Shown here: one piece after another, positions 48,423 through 57,222 of the stretch
Layout: each line of letters begins with the position of its first letter
How positions within the stretch are numbered: position 1 is the stretch's first letter
Assembly: GCA_035441325.1 (NCBI GenBank)
Contig: DAOROA010000016.1
Coordinates: 14,590-78,589 of the forward strand
Length of the DNA stretch: 64,000 nucleotides
Reading direction: 5' to 3'
Source: Competibacter_A sp002352125
Lineage (GTDB): Bacteria > Pseudomonadota > Gammaproteobacteria > Competibacterales > Competibacteraceae
Position numbers and translations under genes: made by a program
Notes under the pieces: model-generated
Told to the model about the DNA's origin: nothing
The model's input: the letters and a program-made list of their open reading frames with translations, nothing else
Database searches by the model: none

Positions 48423-49212
48423 GATTATCTCAGGCGAAAATTTGACGGCTTACCAGCGCTGGGAAATGCCCAGCGTCGATCAGCCGCCCGAACCGGATCC
48501 GGCGCCGGCCGCAGTGCCGGCCACGGCCGATGCTCGCGACGGCGCGCGCGCGCCGAAACCGGCGAGATCCACCAAAACCCCGACCGCATTGCCCACGCTG
48601 GAGGAAATCGAAGCCATCCAGCGCGAGGCGCACGAAGAAGGCTTCGCCGCTGGCTACCAGGAAGGCCGCCGGGAAGGTCGCGAGCAGGGGTACAAAAAAG
48701 GCCAGCAAGAGGGTCAGGCGGAGGGTTACCAGCGGGGCTATGCCGAAGGGCTGGCCGGCGGTCGCGATGAGGTGCTGCTGCGAGTCCAGAAGCTCGACCA
48801 AATTCTGGAGTTCATCGGCCGGCCCCTGAAGCAGCTCGACGCGACGGTCGAAGAGGAACTGGCCTGGCTGGCCACCGAAATCGCCCGGCGGCTGGTGCGT
48901 CGAGAGCTGCGCGCGGCGCCCGGCGAGATCGTGGCGGTGGTGCGCGAGGCCGTCGGCCTGCTGCCGGTGGCCAGCGCCAACGTACAGGTTCGCCTGCACC
49001 CGGACGATGCCCGGCTGATCCGCGAAGTGCTGTCGCTGGGCCGCGACGGCGAGCCGGTTTGGCGGATCGTCGAAGATCAAACCCTGAGTCGCGGCGGTTG
49101 CGTGGTGAACGCCGACCTGTCGCGGATCGACGCGACGGTCGAGAAACGGCTGGGTGCCGTGATCGCGACCGTGCTGGGCGACGAGCGTGAACAAAATGCC
49201 AAACGTACCTGA
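48415..49212 (+). CDS. fliH: Flagellar assembly protein FliH
   Basis: Regulator of the export ATPase FliI, with which it forms a complex. The 265-residue protein has a Pro/Ala-rich N-terminus. A long Gly-x3-Gly-type helix follows at about 78-121 (EGFAAGYQEGRREGREQGYK, KGQQEGQAEGYQRGYAEG), the hallmark of FliH glycine-repeat segments. The C-terminal domain is the V-ATPase E-like region. It starts with TTG at 48415 behind GGGAGA, inside the end of fliG, suggesting translational coupling and modest expression. It overlaps fliI. Confidence 0.93.
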   Translation: MSKIISGENLTAYQRWEMPSVDQPPEPDPAPAAVPATADARDGARAPKPARSTKTPTALPTLEEIEAIQREAHEEGFAAGYQEGRREGREQGYKKGQQEGQAEGYQRGYAEGLAGGRDEVLLRVQKLDQILEFIGRPLKQLDATVEEELAWLATEIARRLVRRELRAAPGEIVAVVREAVGLLPVASANVQVRLHPDDARLIREVLSLGRDGEPVWRIVEDQTLSRGGCVVNADLSRIDATVEKRLGAVIATVLGDEREQNAKRT

Positions 49213-50569
49213 AACGGATCGCGCCCATTTTTGGAAGGAGCGGCTGGCCCAACGCCGGTCGCGGATCGCCGATACGCCGGGCTTGGTGGTGGAAGGCCAA
49301 CTGACCCGGCTGGTCGGCCTGACGCTGGAGGCCGCTGGCTGCGTGGCGCCGGTCGGTGCCCGCTGTCTGGTCGCGAATCCCGGCGGTAACCCGTTCCAGG
49401 CCGAAGTGGTCGGTTTTGCCGGCGGCAAGCTGTTCTTGATGCCCAGCAGCGACATTCACGGTTTGATGCCGAATGCCCGGGTGGTTCCCACGAGCGGTGT
49501 CAGCCAGGTGCCGGTCGGCGATGGACTTCTTGGCCGGGTGCTGGACGGCTCTGGCCGGTTCCTGGATGGCTTGCCGCCACCGCCGCGAACCAGCCTGGTC
49601 CCTCTCGGCGGCAAGACTATCAATCCGCTGCTGCGCAAGCCGATCCGCGAGCCGTTGGATGTCGGCGTCCGCGCCATCAATGCCCTGCTGTCGGTCGGGC
49701 GCGGTCAGCGCATGGGCCTGTTCGCCGGTTCCGGCGTCGGCAAGAGCGTGTTGTTGGGCATGATGACCCGCTTTACCAACGCCGAAGTGGTGGTGGTCGG
49801 GCTGATCGGCGAACGCGGTCGCGAAGTGCAGGAGTTCATTCAAGAGATCCTTGGTCCAGAAGGCATGGCCCGCGCAGTGGTGGTAGCGGCTCCAGCCGAC
49901 GATCCGCCCCTCAAACGGCTGTACGGCGCCGCCTTGGCGACCCGAATCGCCGAACATTTTCGCGACTCCGGCCGGCAGGTGTTGCTGCTGATGGATTCGC
50001 TGACCCGCTACGCCCAGGCTCAGCGCGAAATCGCGTTGGCCATCGGCGAGCCGCCGGCCACCAAAGGCTACCCGCCATCGGTGTTCGCCAAGCTGCCGCA
50101 ACTGGTGGAGCGAGCCGGCAACGACACGGTCGGCGGGTCGATCACCGCTTTTTACACGGTGTTGGCCGAAGGCGACGACCAGCAAGATCCGATCGCCGAT
50201 GCCGCTCGCGCCATCCTCGATGGGCACGTCGTGTTATCGCGGCGGTTGGCGGAGGCCGGCCATTATCCGGCCATCGACATCGAGGCGTCGATCAGCCGGG
50301 TCATGCCGCAGATCAGCGGTGCTCGCCATCAGCAATTGGCGCGCCGGTTCAAGCACATTTATTCGACTTACGAGCAGCATCGCGATCTGATCAACGTCGG
50401 CGCCTACGTCGCCGGCAGCGATCCGGCGGTGGACGAGGCCCGGGAATACTATCCACGCCTCAAACAATTTCTGATGCAAGGGATCGACGAGCGGGTAACG
50501 TTGGCGGACAGTTTGCAAGGATTGGAGACGGTTCTGCAAACCCGGCCCAAGGACGGGAAGGGAAGATAG
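49187..50569 (+). CDS. fliI: Flagellar export ATPase FliI
   Basis: Hexameric ATPase of the flagellar type III export apparatus, related to F1-beta. The 460-residue protein has Walker A in GLFAGSGVGKSVLLG, the Walker B region QVLLLMDSLTRYAQAQREIA and the EPPATKGYPPSVFAKLP signature. The frame begins with GTG at 49187; an ATG at 49196 is an equally possible start, both inside fliH. It is followed 16 bases later by fliJ. Confidence 0.96.
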   Translation: MNKMPNVPETDRAHFWKERLAQRRSRIADTPGLVVEGQLTRLVGLTLEAAGCVAPVGARCLVANPGGNPFQAEVVGFAGGKLFLMPSSDIHGLMPNARVVPTSGVSQVPVGDGLLGRVLDGSGRFLDGLPPPPRTSLVPLGGKTINPLLRKPIREPLDVGVRAINALLSVGRGQRMGLFAGSGVGKSVLLGMMTRFTNAEVVVVGLIGERGREVQEFIQEILGPEGMARAVVVAAPADDPPLKRLYGAALATRIAEHFRDSGRQVLLLMDSLTRYAQAQREIALAIGEPPATKGYPPSVFAKLPQLVERAGNDTVGGSITAFYTVLAEGDDQQDPIADAARAILDGHVVLSRRLAEAGHYPAIDIEASISRVMPQISGARHQQLARRFKHIYSTYEQHRDLINVGAYVAGSDPAVDEAREYYPRLKQFLMQGIDERVTLADSLQGLETVLQTRPKDGKGR

Positions 50570-50585
50570 GAAACGGTAAGATCCG

Positions 50586-51050
50586 GTGGCGAACAAGCCT
50601 CATCCGTTGCAAGCGGCGGTGCAAGTCGCCAAATCCCGCGAGGGCGAGGCGGTGAAAGCGCTGGCCGAGTCCCAGCAACGTCTGGCCGAACAACAAAATC
50701 GCTTGCAGCAATTGTTGCTGTTTCGGGGCGAGTACGCCGTCCAGTTTCAAAGCGAAGGCGGCAGCGGGATTTCAGCGCGCCGCTTTCAGGATTACGCCAC
50801 GTTTTTGAACAGCCTGGATCAGGGTATCGTCCAATCGCGGCAGCAATTGGAACGGTTGCAGCGGGATATCCAGCGCACGCGCCAGGATTGGGTGCGGATG
50901 CGCGCCAAAACCAAAGCGCTCGAAGAAGTCATCGAGCGAGATCGGAAAATCCAGGCGCAACGGGAAGATAAACGCGAACAGCGGGATAGCGACGAACGCA
51001 ACCTACGCAGTTCGGGCGTCCAGCGGTCGCCGAGCGGGGAAGACGGCTAA
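50586..51050 (+). CDS. fliJ: Flagellar export protein FliJ
   Basis: Coiled-coil stalk-like component of the FliI ATPase complex, 154 residues. The sequence is charged and helical throughout (VAKSREGEAVKALAESQQRL, AEQQNRLQQLL, then VEQ-poor C-terminal KALEEVIERDRKIQAQREDK). It ends in a highly charged tail. It starts with GTG at 50586. Identity follows from pattern plus the fliI-fliJ-fliK order. Confidence 0.92.
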   Translation: MANKPHPLQAAVQVAKSREGEAVKALAESQQRLAEQQNRLQQLLLFRGEYAVQFQSEGGSGISARRFQDYATFLNSLDQGIVQSRQQLERLQRDIQRTRQDWVRMRAKTKALEEVIERDRKIQAQREDKREQRDSDERNLRSSGVQRSPSGEDG

Positions 51051-51092
51051 TGGCTGGCGAACATTGCAAAAATCGCCGGAGAGGACCATATC

Positions 51093-53141
51093 ATGGCTCA
51101 ATTTGAACTCGCCAATTTATCGGCCAACAGCCCGGCCGCCGGTACCGTCGTCGAAGCGTCCACCAACGCGACCGGACGAACCGATGGACCATCTTTATCC
51201 TTTGGCCGGTTGTTGCAAGCGCGCGCTTCGCCAGAGCCGGCCACCGAAGCGACCGCTGCCGATCCGGCGGCGAAGCAAGCGGCAAACGGCGCCGCACCGG
51301 CTGCCGCAAACCGCCAGGCATCGCAGCCCGGCGTCGCCGATCCGGCGGCTTTTGGCAAAGACGCCGCTGGTCAACGGGCCGAGGTCGCAGCGCTGGTTGT
51401 CGACGTGGCGGCGTTGGCCAACGGAGACGAGCCGGACGAAGCGAAGGAGACGGTGGATGAGATCGACGCTGGCGACCCGGATATCGCAGACGGGGAGATA
51501 ACGGCCGAAGCCGTTTGGCCGGGGTTGCCGTTGTTCATGGAGGCCCGGGCGGCTTTGCGAGATGCCCCTGCTGCGGATGCCAAAGCATCGCCGTCCGGCG
51601 CTGCGGCAACGACCGGTTCGATAGGCTCCTCCCGGTTGCACTTCGCGTTGTGCTCGACGAATGCGCCGGGCCAATTGGCCGATGACAACCGATTGGCGCT
51701 ACCGGCGGCGGATTCGGCCGTTGACGCCACGCCCATTTCTGCGATGTCCGTTCCGCCAAATCTCCTGGCAGCGAACTCGGACGATTCGAGCGTTCCGGTG
51801 ACCGCATCCGGCCCGTTGGCCGATAGCGTCCGTGATGCGACGCGGCCGGCTGGCGACCTGCGAGCTGATATCTTGGCCGACGGTAACCGGCCATTCACCG
51901 CCTTACCGGCAGCCGGCGCGATGGACGGAGCGATGCCGCCGAAGATGGGTTCGACCGTCGGGATGGCATCCGAGACGGCCGTATCCGTACCGTTCGAGAA
52001 TCGGGCGGCGAACCTGGCAGATAGCCCGATGAGGGTAGGCGCGCGGCTAGGGAGTTTTTGGTCGCGATTCGAACCGGCCGCCACCGGAACCGCGACGTTG
52101 GTGGCGCCGAGCATCGCGGCAGCCGGGATCGAAGCAACGGCCGAGCCCTCGATAGCGGCATCGGCGCTCAACGCGCCAGCCGCGACGGCCGCCGCCGGAA
52201 GCGAAAATATCGCGACCGGTTGGGCCAGTATCATCGGCGACCCGCAAGCGGCCCGACTGGCAAGCGGACGATCGTTTCGGTGGCGTTCGCCCGTTGCCGA
52301 TTCTCTGGCCGACCCGCTCGCTCGAACCGGAATCGGGTTGTGGGCGGGGGAGTCGGTATCTGCCGAAAAAACGGTTTTGGCCGACGAAGTACCAAAGGCG
52401 ACGGCATCTGCCGCGATCGAGAGCGTCGGCGACGCGGATCACCCGTTAACGCCAACCGACCAAGATGCGTCCTCGCTCGCGATTTCCGCCCAAACGCGTC
52501 AGAAGCCGGTCGATTCGGTGGCTATTTCCCCAACTTCCCTTTCAGAAAAATCCGTACAGGACGCGGCTACCATCCGTGTTGGCGATCCGGCAGCGCCGGG
52601 GAACGGCAACATGCCCGTCCAATCCGGTTCGCAGCCTGCCACTCCCGTAAGACCGGATGTGGGAACGACACCGTCGGCTTCGTTGCCAACGGCTCCAGAG
52701 GTGTTGAACTTCAACCAAAAGAACTGGGAACGCGCGCTCGGCCACCAACTGAACTGGATGGTGAACAATCGCTTGCAAGAAGCGGAAATCAAGGTCGATC
52801 CGCCCAATCTGGGACCGCTCGAAGTGCGGGTGTCGCTGCACCATAACCAAACCAACGTGACATTCTTCAGCCACGAAGCGGCGGTGCGGGACGCCATCGA
52901 AAACGCTTTGCCGCGACTGCGGGAAATGCTGGACGGCCAGGGTATCAGCCTGAACCAGGCTCAGGTGTCCGATCAGTCGCTAGCTCGCCAGCAGGCAGGG
53001 GCCGGGGAACAATCGCCGTATGGCCAACGCGATGGCAGGTTGCCGACGACAGCCGGCCAAGGATCGGAAACGGCCGAAGACGCGACCGAAGCGCGGCCGC
53101 GTTCCCGCAGTCTCCTGGGAATGGTGGACGATTACGCTTGA
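51093..53141 (+). CDS. fliK: Flagellar hook-length control protein FliK
   Basis: Molecular ruler that sets hook length and switches export specificity. At 682 residues it is large for the family. The N-terminal ~530 residues are an Ala/Asp/Pro/Ser-rich low-complexity ruler. The C-terminal Flg_hook domain is well conserved (WERALGHQLNWMVNNRLQEA, EIKVDPPNLGPLEVRVSLHH, QTNVTFFSHEAAVRDAIENA, LPRLREMLDGQGISL). A long ruler implies a long hook if the rule from enterics holds. It is the last gene of the plus-strand operon. Confidence 0.93.
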   Translation: MAQFELANLSANSPAAGTVVEASTNATGRTDGPSLSFGRLLQARASPEPATEATAADPAAKQAANGAAPAAANRQASQPGVADPAAFGKDAAGQRAEVAALVVDVAALANGDEPDEAKETVDEIDAGDPDIADGEITAEAVWPGLPLFMEARAALRDAPAADAKASPSGAAATTGSIGSSRLHFALCSTNAPGQLADDNRLALPAADSAVDATPISAMSVPPNLLAANSDDSSVPVTASGPLADSVRDATRPAGDLRADILADGNRPFTALPAAGAMDGAMPPKMGSTVGMASETAVSVPFENRAANLADSPMRVGARLGSFWSRFEPAATGTATLVAPSIAAAGIEATAEPSIAASALNAPAATAAAGSENIATGWASIIGDPQAARLASGRSFRWRSPVADSLADPLARTGIGLWAGESVSAEKTVLADEVPKATASAAIESVGDADHPLTPTDQDASSLAISAQTRQKPVDSVAISPTSLSEKSVQDAATIRVGDPAAPGNGNMPVQSGSQPATPVRPDVGTTPSASLPTAPEVLNFNQKNWERALGHQLNWMVNNRLQEAEIKVDPPNLGPLEVRVSLHHNQTNVTFFSHEAAVRDAIENALPRLREMLDGQGISLNQAQVSDQSLARQQAGAGEQSPYGQRDGRLPTTAGQGSETAEDATEARPRSRSLLGMVDDYA

Positions 53142-53187
53142 GAAGCTTGCGAGAGCTCTTTTCCGTAGGGAGAGGGCGAGAAAGTAG

Positions 53188-53229
53188 CGGTCTTTCCCGT
53201 TCCGTCGTCCGACAGAACGGGAAAGACCG
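53188..53229. terminator. Bidirectional terminator between convergent flagellar operons
   Basis: A 15-bp perfect inverted repeat, CGGTCTTTCCCGTTC (53188-53202) and GAACGGGAAAGACCG (53215-53229), surrounds a 12-base loop. It is placed between fliK (plus) and the DUF2802 gene (minus), exactly where both transcripts should end. There is no long T tract, so function may rely on the strong stem. Confidence 0.8.
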
Positions 53230-53295
53230 GAAAGCGGTACGGACGAAGGAACAAAGAGCGGTTTCGCGCTGGCGTCGTTGATCGGAGCGGTTCGA

Positions 53296-53805
53296 TCAGA
53301 GCGCCGAGACGTTCGCGCCGGCATTGGCGTCGCCGCGCCGTTCGGCGACGCGAGAGGCCAGTTGTTGGAGCGAGTCGTCGGTGATGCTGCTAGGGCTGAC
53401 TTGGTTGTTTGCGTGCAACATGCAAACCAATTCCGCTTCGCCGCGAGTGAGCCCGCAGAGTTCCATGATTTCGTCGGTGCTAGCGCCCTGCAAAGCCAGT
53501 TTGGTGGCAACCTTAAAAAATTTTTGATCGGCATCGCGGTTGAGCGGGAGTCCCGTCTGGCCTCCCTGATCCCTGAGCTGCCCGATTTGCACTTCCAATT
53601 TGACCAACCGCTCGCCCAACGCGGCCAGCGAAAGGGTGACTCCCTTCAGATCCTGGTGCAAGTTGGGCAATTCTTCGCGTCCGGCTTCGGCGTCCGGCGT
53701 GCCGCCGGAATACAGCCGGGCCGCTGCGAAGCCCAGCGCGATCAGCAGCGCGTTACCGATCAGCAGCGCGATGATCGCTATACCGTGAAACAAAACGTCG
53801 TGCAT
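53296..53805 (-). CDS. DUF2802 protein at the end of the flagellar operon
   Basis: A 169-residue membrane-anchored protein of unknown function. It has one N-terminal transmembrane helix (IAIIALLIGNALLIALGFAA), a coiled-coil segment (LSLAALGERLVKLEVQIGQL) and a C-terminal DUF2802 region (KVATKLALQGASTDEIMELC, GLTRGEAELVCMLH) that looks like a small helix-turn-helix. DUF2802 genes commonly end the fleN-fliA-che-mot operons of Pseudomonas-type bacteria, as here. It starts 33 bases after motD. Confidence 0.85.
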   Translation of the reverse strand: MHDVLFHGIAIIALLIGNALLIALGFAAARLYSGGTPDAEAGREELPNLHQDLKGVTLSLAALGERLVKLEVQIGQLRDQGGQTGLPLNRDADQKFFKVATKLALQGASTDEIMELCGLTRGEAELVCMLHANNQVSPSSITDDSLQQLASRVAERRGDANAGANVSAL

Positions 53806-53838
53806 GAATGAATTCCGGTATGCGGGTGAAAAAATGAA

Positions 53839-54828
53839 TCAGGGTTTTCGGCGAGTAGTTTTCCCAGCCGGGGGCGATGCGTCGGCGAGCGCGTCGGCAG
53901 AAGTCGTCGCGGGCGGAGCGGTGTTCGCTTGCTCGAAATCGGTCGAATAGCGCGTATCGGTGTTGCCCATGATAACCAGTACCACCCGGCGGTTTTGCAT
54001 GCGGCCTTGCTCGTTGCCGTTGTCGGCAATCGGTTGATACTCGCCGTAGCCGATCGCCGACATGCGCTCCGGCCGTACCCCGTTATCCATCAGGACGTGG
54101 ACCACGTTGGCGGCGCGGGCCGCCGACAATTCCCAGTTCGATGGATAAATCGGCGTGCTGATCGGTCGATCATCGGTGAAGCCCTCGACCTGAATGCGAT
54201 TGGGAATTTCTCGCAAAATCTCGGCGATCACGGCCAACGGTACCAGTGCTTCCGGATTAACTATAGCGCTGCCGCTGGCGAACAGAATATTGTTTTTGAT
54301 TTCTACTTCCACCCAAAAATCGCCGTTTCGAATATTCACTATGTCGGTGCGAATTAAGTCGGCCAGCGACGATTGCAGCATGGCCAGCACTTTGGTCAGG
54401 TTCGGATCGGCGTTGGCTTGAGCGGCTCCTCCCGCTTTATCGGCGGTCAAAACAGGAGAGGTATTTTTTTTGAGTGGGCTGGAACCCTTGGCCAGAGTCA
54501 CCATGACCCGGGGAGCGCGCTGGATGATCGATGCGGGCAGGGGACGCAGATCGGGCGCCAAGCCTGGGGTCATGCTTGGTTGTCCGACCGCCTGCGGGGC
54601 CGGCGAACCGACCATGCCGCCCAACTGGATCGGTTTCATGCTGTTCGGGCTGACGGAGCGAAACGCTACCATCATCGAGTCGGCCAGAACCCGGAACTTG
54701 CCTTCGTTGACTGAGGATACCGAATACATTACCACGAAGAAAGCGAACAGTAGCGTGATGAAGTCGGCGTAGGAAACCAGCCAACGCTCGTGGTTTTCGT
54801 GGGACTCAGCGTGCTTTTTGCGGCTCAT
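53839..54828 (-). CDS. motD: Flagellar motor stator protein MotD
   Basis: MotB-type stator subunit that anchors MotC to peptidoglycan. The 329-residue protein has a single transmembrane helix (SYADFITLLFAFFVVMYSVS) with the proton-carrying Asp at residue 22. After a Pro-rich periplasmic linker comes a C-terminal OmpA-like domain (ELSAARAANVVHVLMDNGVR, MSAIGYGEYQPIADN). The tail after the OmpA domain is long and Ala/Thr-rich. It lies 10 bases after motC, the usual motC-motD pair of organisms with two stator sets. Confidence 0.94.
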   Translation of the reverse strand: MSRKKHAESHENHERWLVSYADFITLLFAFFVVMYSVSSVNEGKFRVLADSMMVAFRSVSPNSMKPIQLGGMVGSPAPQAVGQPSMTPGLAPDLRPLPASIIQRAPRVMVTLAKGSSPLKKNTSPVLTADKAGGAAQANADPNLTKVLAMLQSSLADLIRTDIVNIRNGDFWVEVEIKNNILFASGSAIVNPEALVPLAVIAEILREIPNRIQVEGFTDDRPISTPIYPSNWELSAARAANVVHVLMDNGVRPERMSAIGYGEYQPIADNGNEQGRMQNRRVVLVIMGNTDTRYSTDFEQANTAPPATTSADALADASPPAGKTTRRKP

Positions 54829-54838
54829 TTCGGCGACC

Positions 54839-55582
54839 TCAATTCTGGGTAAAACCCTGCAGGCGGGATTCGATGTTGCGCGGGTTTTCGCCGTGAGCGA
54901 TGGCGATGATCCCCTCGACGATCAGCTCGCAAAGGCGGGTCTGTTTCTTGACGGTGCTCTTGATTTTGTTGCCCATCGGCAGAGCGAACACGTTGGCAAG
55001 AAGCAGGCCGTAGATGGTGGCGACGAACGCGGCGGCGATACCGCCGCCCAGCTTGCTGGGATCGGCCAGGTTACCCATGACGTGGATCAGCCCCAGCACC
55101 GCGCCGATGATGCCGATGGTGGGCGCATAACCGCCGAGCGCTTCGAAAAAGCTCACCGCCTGCAAGTCGTTTTCCTCGCGGACCGTCATATCCATTTCCA
55201 GGATATGGCGGATTTCCTCGGGCTCTTTACCGTCTACCAACAGTTGCAGGGCTTTCGAAGCGAACGGATCGGGCTCCTGCTGGATGTAGTCTTCCAGCCG
55301 TAGCAGGCCTTCCTTGCGGGCGATGTTGCTCCATTCGACGATTTTTTCGATGGCGGGCTGCATGGCGACGGTGGGTGGCATGAAGGCCCACTTGGATCGG
55401 GCCAGCGCCCGTTTGAACGCGTCCAGGGGCATTTGTACCAACACCGAACCAACGGTGCCGCCCACCACGATCAGGAACGCCGGACCGTTGATCAGCGAGG
55501 AGATGTGGCCACCTTCGATCAACATGCCGCCGATGATGCCTCCAAACGCGACGACCAAACCGGCAAGGGTTAAAATATCCAT
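54839..55582 (-). CDS. motC: Flagellar motor stator protein MotC
   Basis: MotA-type proton-channel subunit, 247 residues with four membrane segments. The N-terminus is ILTLAGLVVAFGGIIGGMLI, followed by ISSLINGPAFLIVVGGTVGS. The conserved cytoplasmic loop has FEALGGYAPTIGIIGAVLGL with the functionally important Pro, and a second pair of helices follows. In the Pseudomonas order, cheY, cheZ, cheA and cheB lie between fliA and motC; here motC follows fliA after 27 bases. Confidence 0.94.
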   Translation of the reverse strand: MDILTLAGLVVAFGGIIGGMLIEGGHISSLINGPAFLIVVGGTVGSVLVQMPLDAFKRALARSKWAFMPPTVAMQPAIEKIVEWSNIARKEGLLRLEDYIQQEPDPFASKALQLLVDGKEPEEIRHILEMDMTVREENDLQAVSFFEALGGYAPTIGIIGAVLGLIHVMGNLADPSKLGGGIAAAFVATIYGLLLANVFALPMGNKIKSTVKKQTRLCELIVEGIIAIAHGENPRNIESRLQGFTQN

Positions 55583-55609
55583 GGATATCGCTCCAATGAG
55601 GTCGGAGGA

Positions 55610-56335
55610 TCAAGCCGCTCCGGCCGCGACCCGAGCCCGCAATCGGGCGAGCGCTTGACCGTGCAATTGGCTCACCCGCGATTCGCTGACGCCCAGCACG
55701 GCGCCGATTTCCTTGAGATGCAGCTCTTCGTCGTAATAGAGCGATAACACCAGCTTCTCCCGTTCCGGCAACAGATCGATGGCCGACGCCAAGGCCTTGA
55801 AGAGGTGTTCCCGGTTGACGGCGTCGGATGGGTCGCCGTTGGGAGCGGGAATTCGATACACCTCGCTCTCGTCATCCGGTCCGGTTTCGTCGAGCGACAT
55901 CAGTTTCTGGCCGCGCAAATCGGCCAGCGTTTCGTGATATTCGGCGAGAGACATCCCCATTTGCTCGGCGATGTCCCGGTCGCGGGCTTCGCGGCCAGTA
56001 GCCGTTTCCACGGTGCGAATCGCCGTCGCCACGTCGCGGGCCTTGCGATGCACCGAACGAGGCGTCCAATCGCCTTTGCGGATTTCGTCGAGCATGGCGC
56101 CCCGGATGCGCGGCTCGGCGAAGGTGGCGAAATTCGCGCCCTGTGCCGGATCGTAGCGGCGAGCGGCTTCCAGCAGACCCAACATGCCGGCCTGGATCAA
56201 ATCGTCCACTTGCACCGACGCCGGCAACCGGGCCAGCAGGTGGTAAGCGATGCGCTTGACCTGCGGTGCGTGCCGGGCGATCAGGTCGTCGGCCGCGTCG
56301 CCACCGAGGCTGGCGTACAGGGCCACGCCTCTCAT
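55610..56335 (-). CDS. fliA: Flagellar sigma factor FliA (sigma-28)
   Basis: Directs transcription of late flagellar genes, including fliC and flgM in this window. The 241-residue protein has region 2 (QVDDLIQAGMLGLLEAARRY, FATFAEPRIRGAMLDEIRKG), region 3 with DWTPRSVHRKARDV, and region 4 (LPEREKLVLSLYYDEELHLK, EIGAVLGVSESRVSQLHGQA). The ATG at 56335 overlaps the fleN stop by four bases. Longer upstream reading is open but overlaps fleN coding sequence. FlgM encoded at 0.8 kb is the expected antagonist. Confidence 0.97.
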   Translation of the reverse strand: MRGVALYASLGGDAADDLIARHAPQVKRIAYHLLARLPASVQVDDLIQAGMLGLLEAARRYDPAQGANFATFAEPRIRGAMLDEIRKGDWTPRSVHRKARDVATAIRTVETATGREARDRDIAEQMGMSLAEYHETLADLRGQKLMSLDETGPDDESEVYRIPAPNGDPSDAVNREHLFKALASAIDLLPEREKLVLSLYYDEELHLKEIGAVLGVSESRVSQLHGQALARLRARVAAGAA

Positions 56336-57222
56336 TCGACGCGTTCCTTGAGCCGGTAGGTGGGATCGATCAGGCGCTCGACGAAAAACTGCAGATAACC
56401 GCTGGCGGTGCGGGGCATGGGCCAGCGGCCGATGATGTGGGCGGCGAGCCGATGGAAAGCCTCCGCCGAGCGGCTGTTCGGAAACGCTTCCACGACGGCG
56501 CGCTGTACCTGTACGGCCTTGCGCAACTGTGGATCTTCGGGGATGAAGCCGCAAAAGCTCAGGTTGACGTCGAGGAATCGATCGGAAACCCGGACCAGCT
56601 TGTTGAATAGCTCGCGGCCTTCCTGGGCGGTGGCGACCCGATTCGCCAAAATCTGGAAGCGATCTATGTCGTAATCTTGGCTGAGCAACTTGATCAAGGC
56701 GTAGGCGTCGGTGATCGAAGCGGGCTCATCGCAGACCACCACGACCACTTCGTGGGAAGCCCGGCTGAAGGTGACCACGCTGTCGGAAATACCGGCGGCG
56801 GAGTCGATCAGCATGATGTCCAGCGAATCGTTCAGGTCGCTGAACGCGCCGACCAGACCGGCGTTTTCCTCTGGCGTCAGTTCGGCCATGCGCTTGATGC
56901 CGGAACTGGCCGGAATGATGCGGATGCCGTTTGGCCCGTTGACGATGATTTCTTCGAGCGTCCGCTCCTGGTTGATGACGTGAGAAAGGTTATAAAGCGG
57001 GTGCAATCCCAGGATCACATCGACGTTGGCTAGCCCCAAATCGGCATCCAGCAGCATGACGCTCTGGTTCTGAAGGCTCAGGGCCAACGCCAGGTTGACC
57101 GTGATGTTGGTTTTGCCCACGCCGCCCTTGCCACTGGTCACGCAAACCACGCGCACGGGCCGATGATGGTTCGGCTGCTGCAAGCCAACAGCCGGGTTGC
57201 GGAGCGCTTCAGCAGCAGACAT
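56332..57222 (-). CDS. fleN: Flagellar number regulator FleN (FlhG)
   Basis: MinD/ParA-type ATPase that limits flagellar number by antagonising FleQ. The 296-residue protein has the deviant Walker A SGKGGVGKTNITVNLALALS near residue 31 and MLLDADLGLANVDVILGLHP near 57. VDVMLIDSA-type switch sequence (LDIMLIDSAAGISDSVVTFS) and CDEPASITDAYALIKLL follow, and the C-terminus ends LQFFVERLI. Organisation flhF-fleN-fliA is typical of polar flagellates. It overlaps flhF by 14 bases and fliA by 4. Confidence 0.96.
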   Translation of the reverse strand: MSAAEALRNPAVGLQQPNHHRPVRVVCVTSGKGGVGKTNITVNLALALSLQNQSVMLLDADLGLANVDVILGLHPLYNLSHVINQERTLEEIIVNGPNGIRIIPASSGIKRMAELTPEENAGLVGAFSDLNDSLDIMLIDSAAGISDSVVTFSRASHEVVVVVCDEPASITDAYALIKLLSQDYDIDRFQILANRVATAQEGRELFNKLVRVSDRFLDVNLSFCGFIPEDPQLRKAVQVQRAVVEAFPNSRSAEAFHRLAAHIIGRWPMPRTASGYLQFFVERLIDPTYRLKERVE

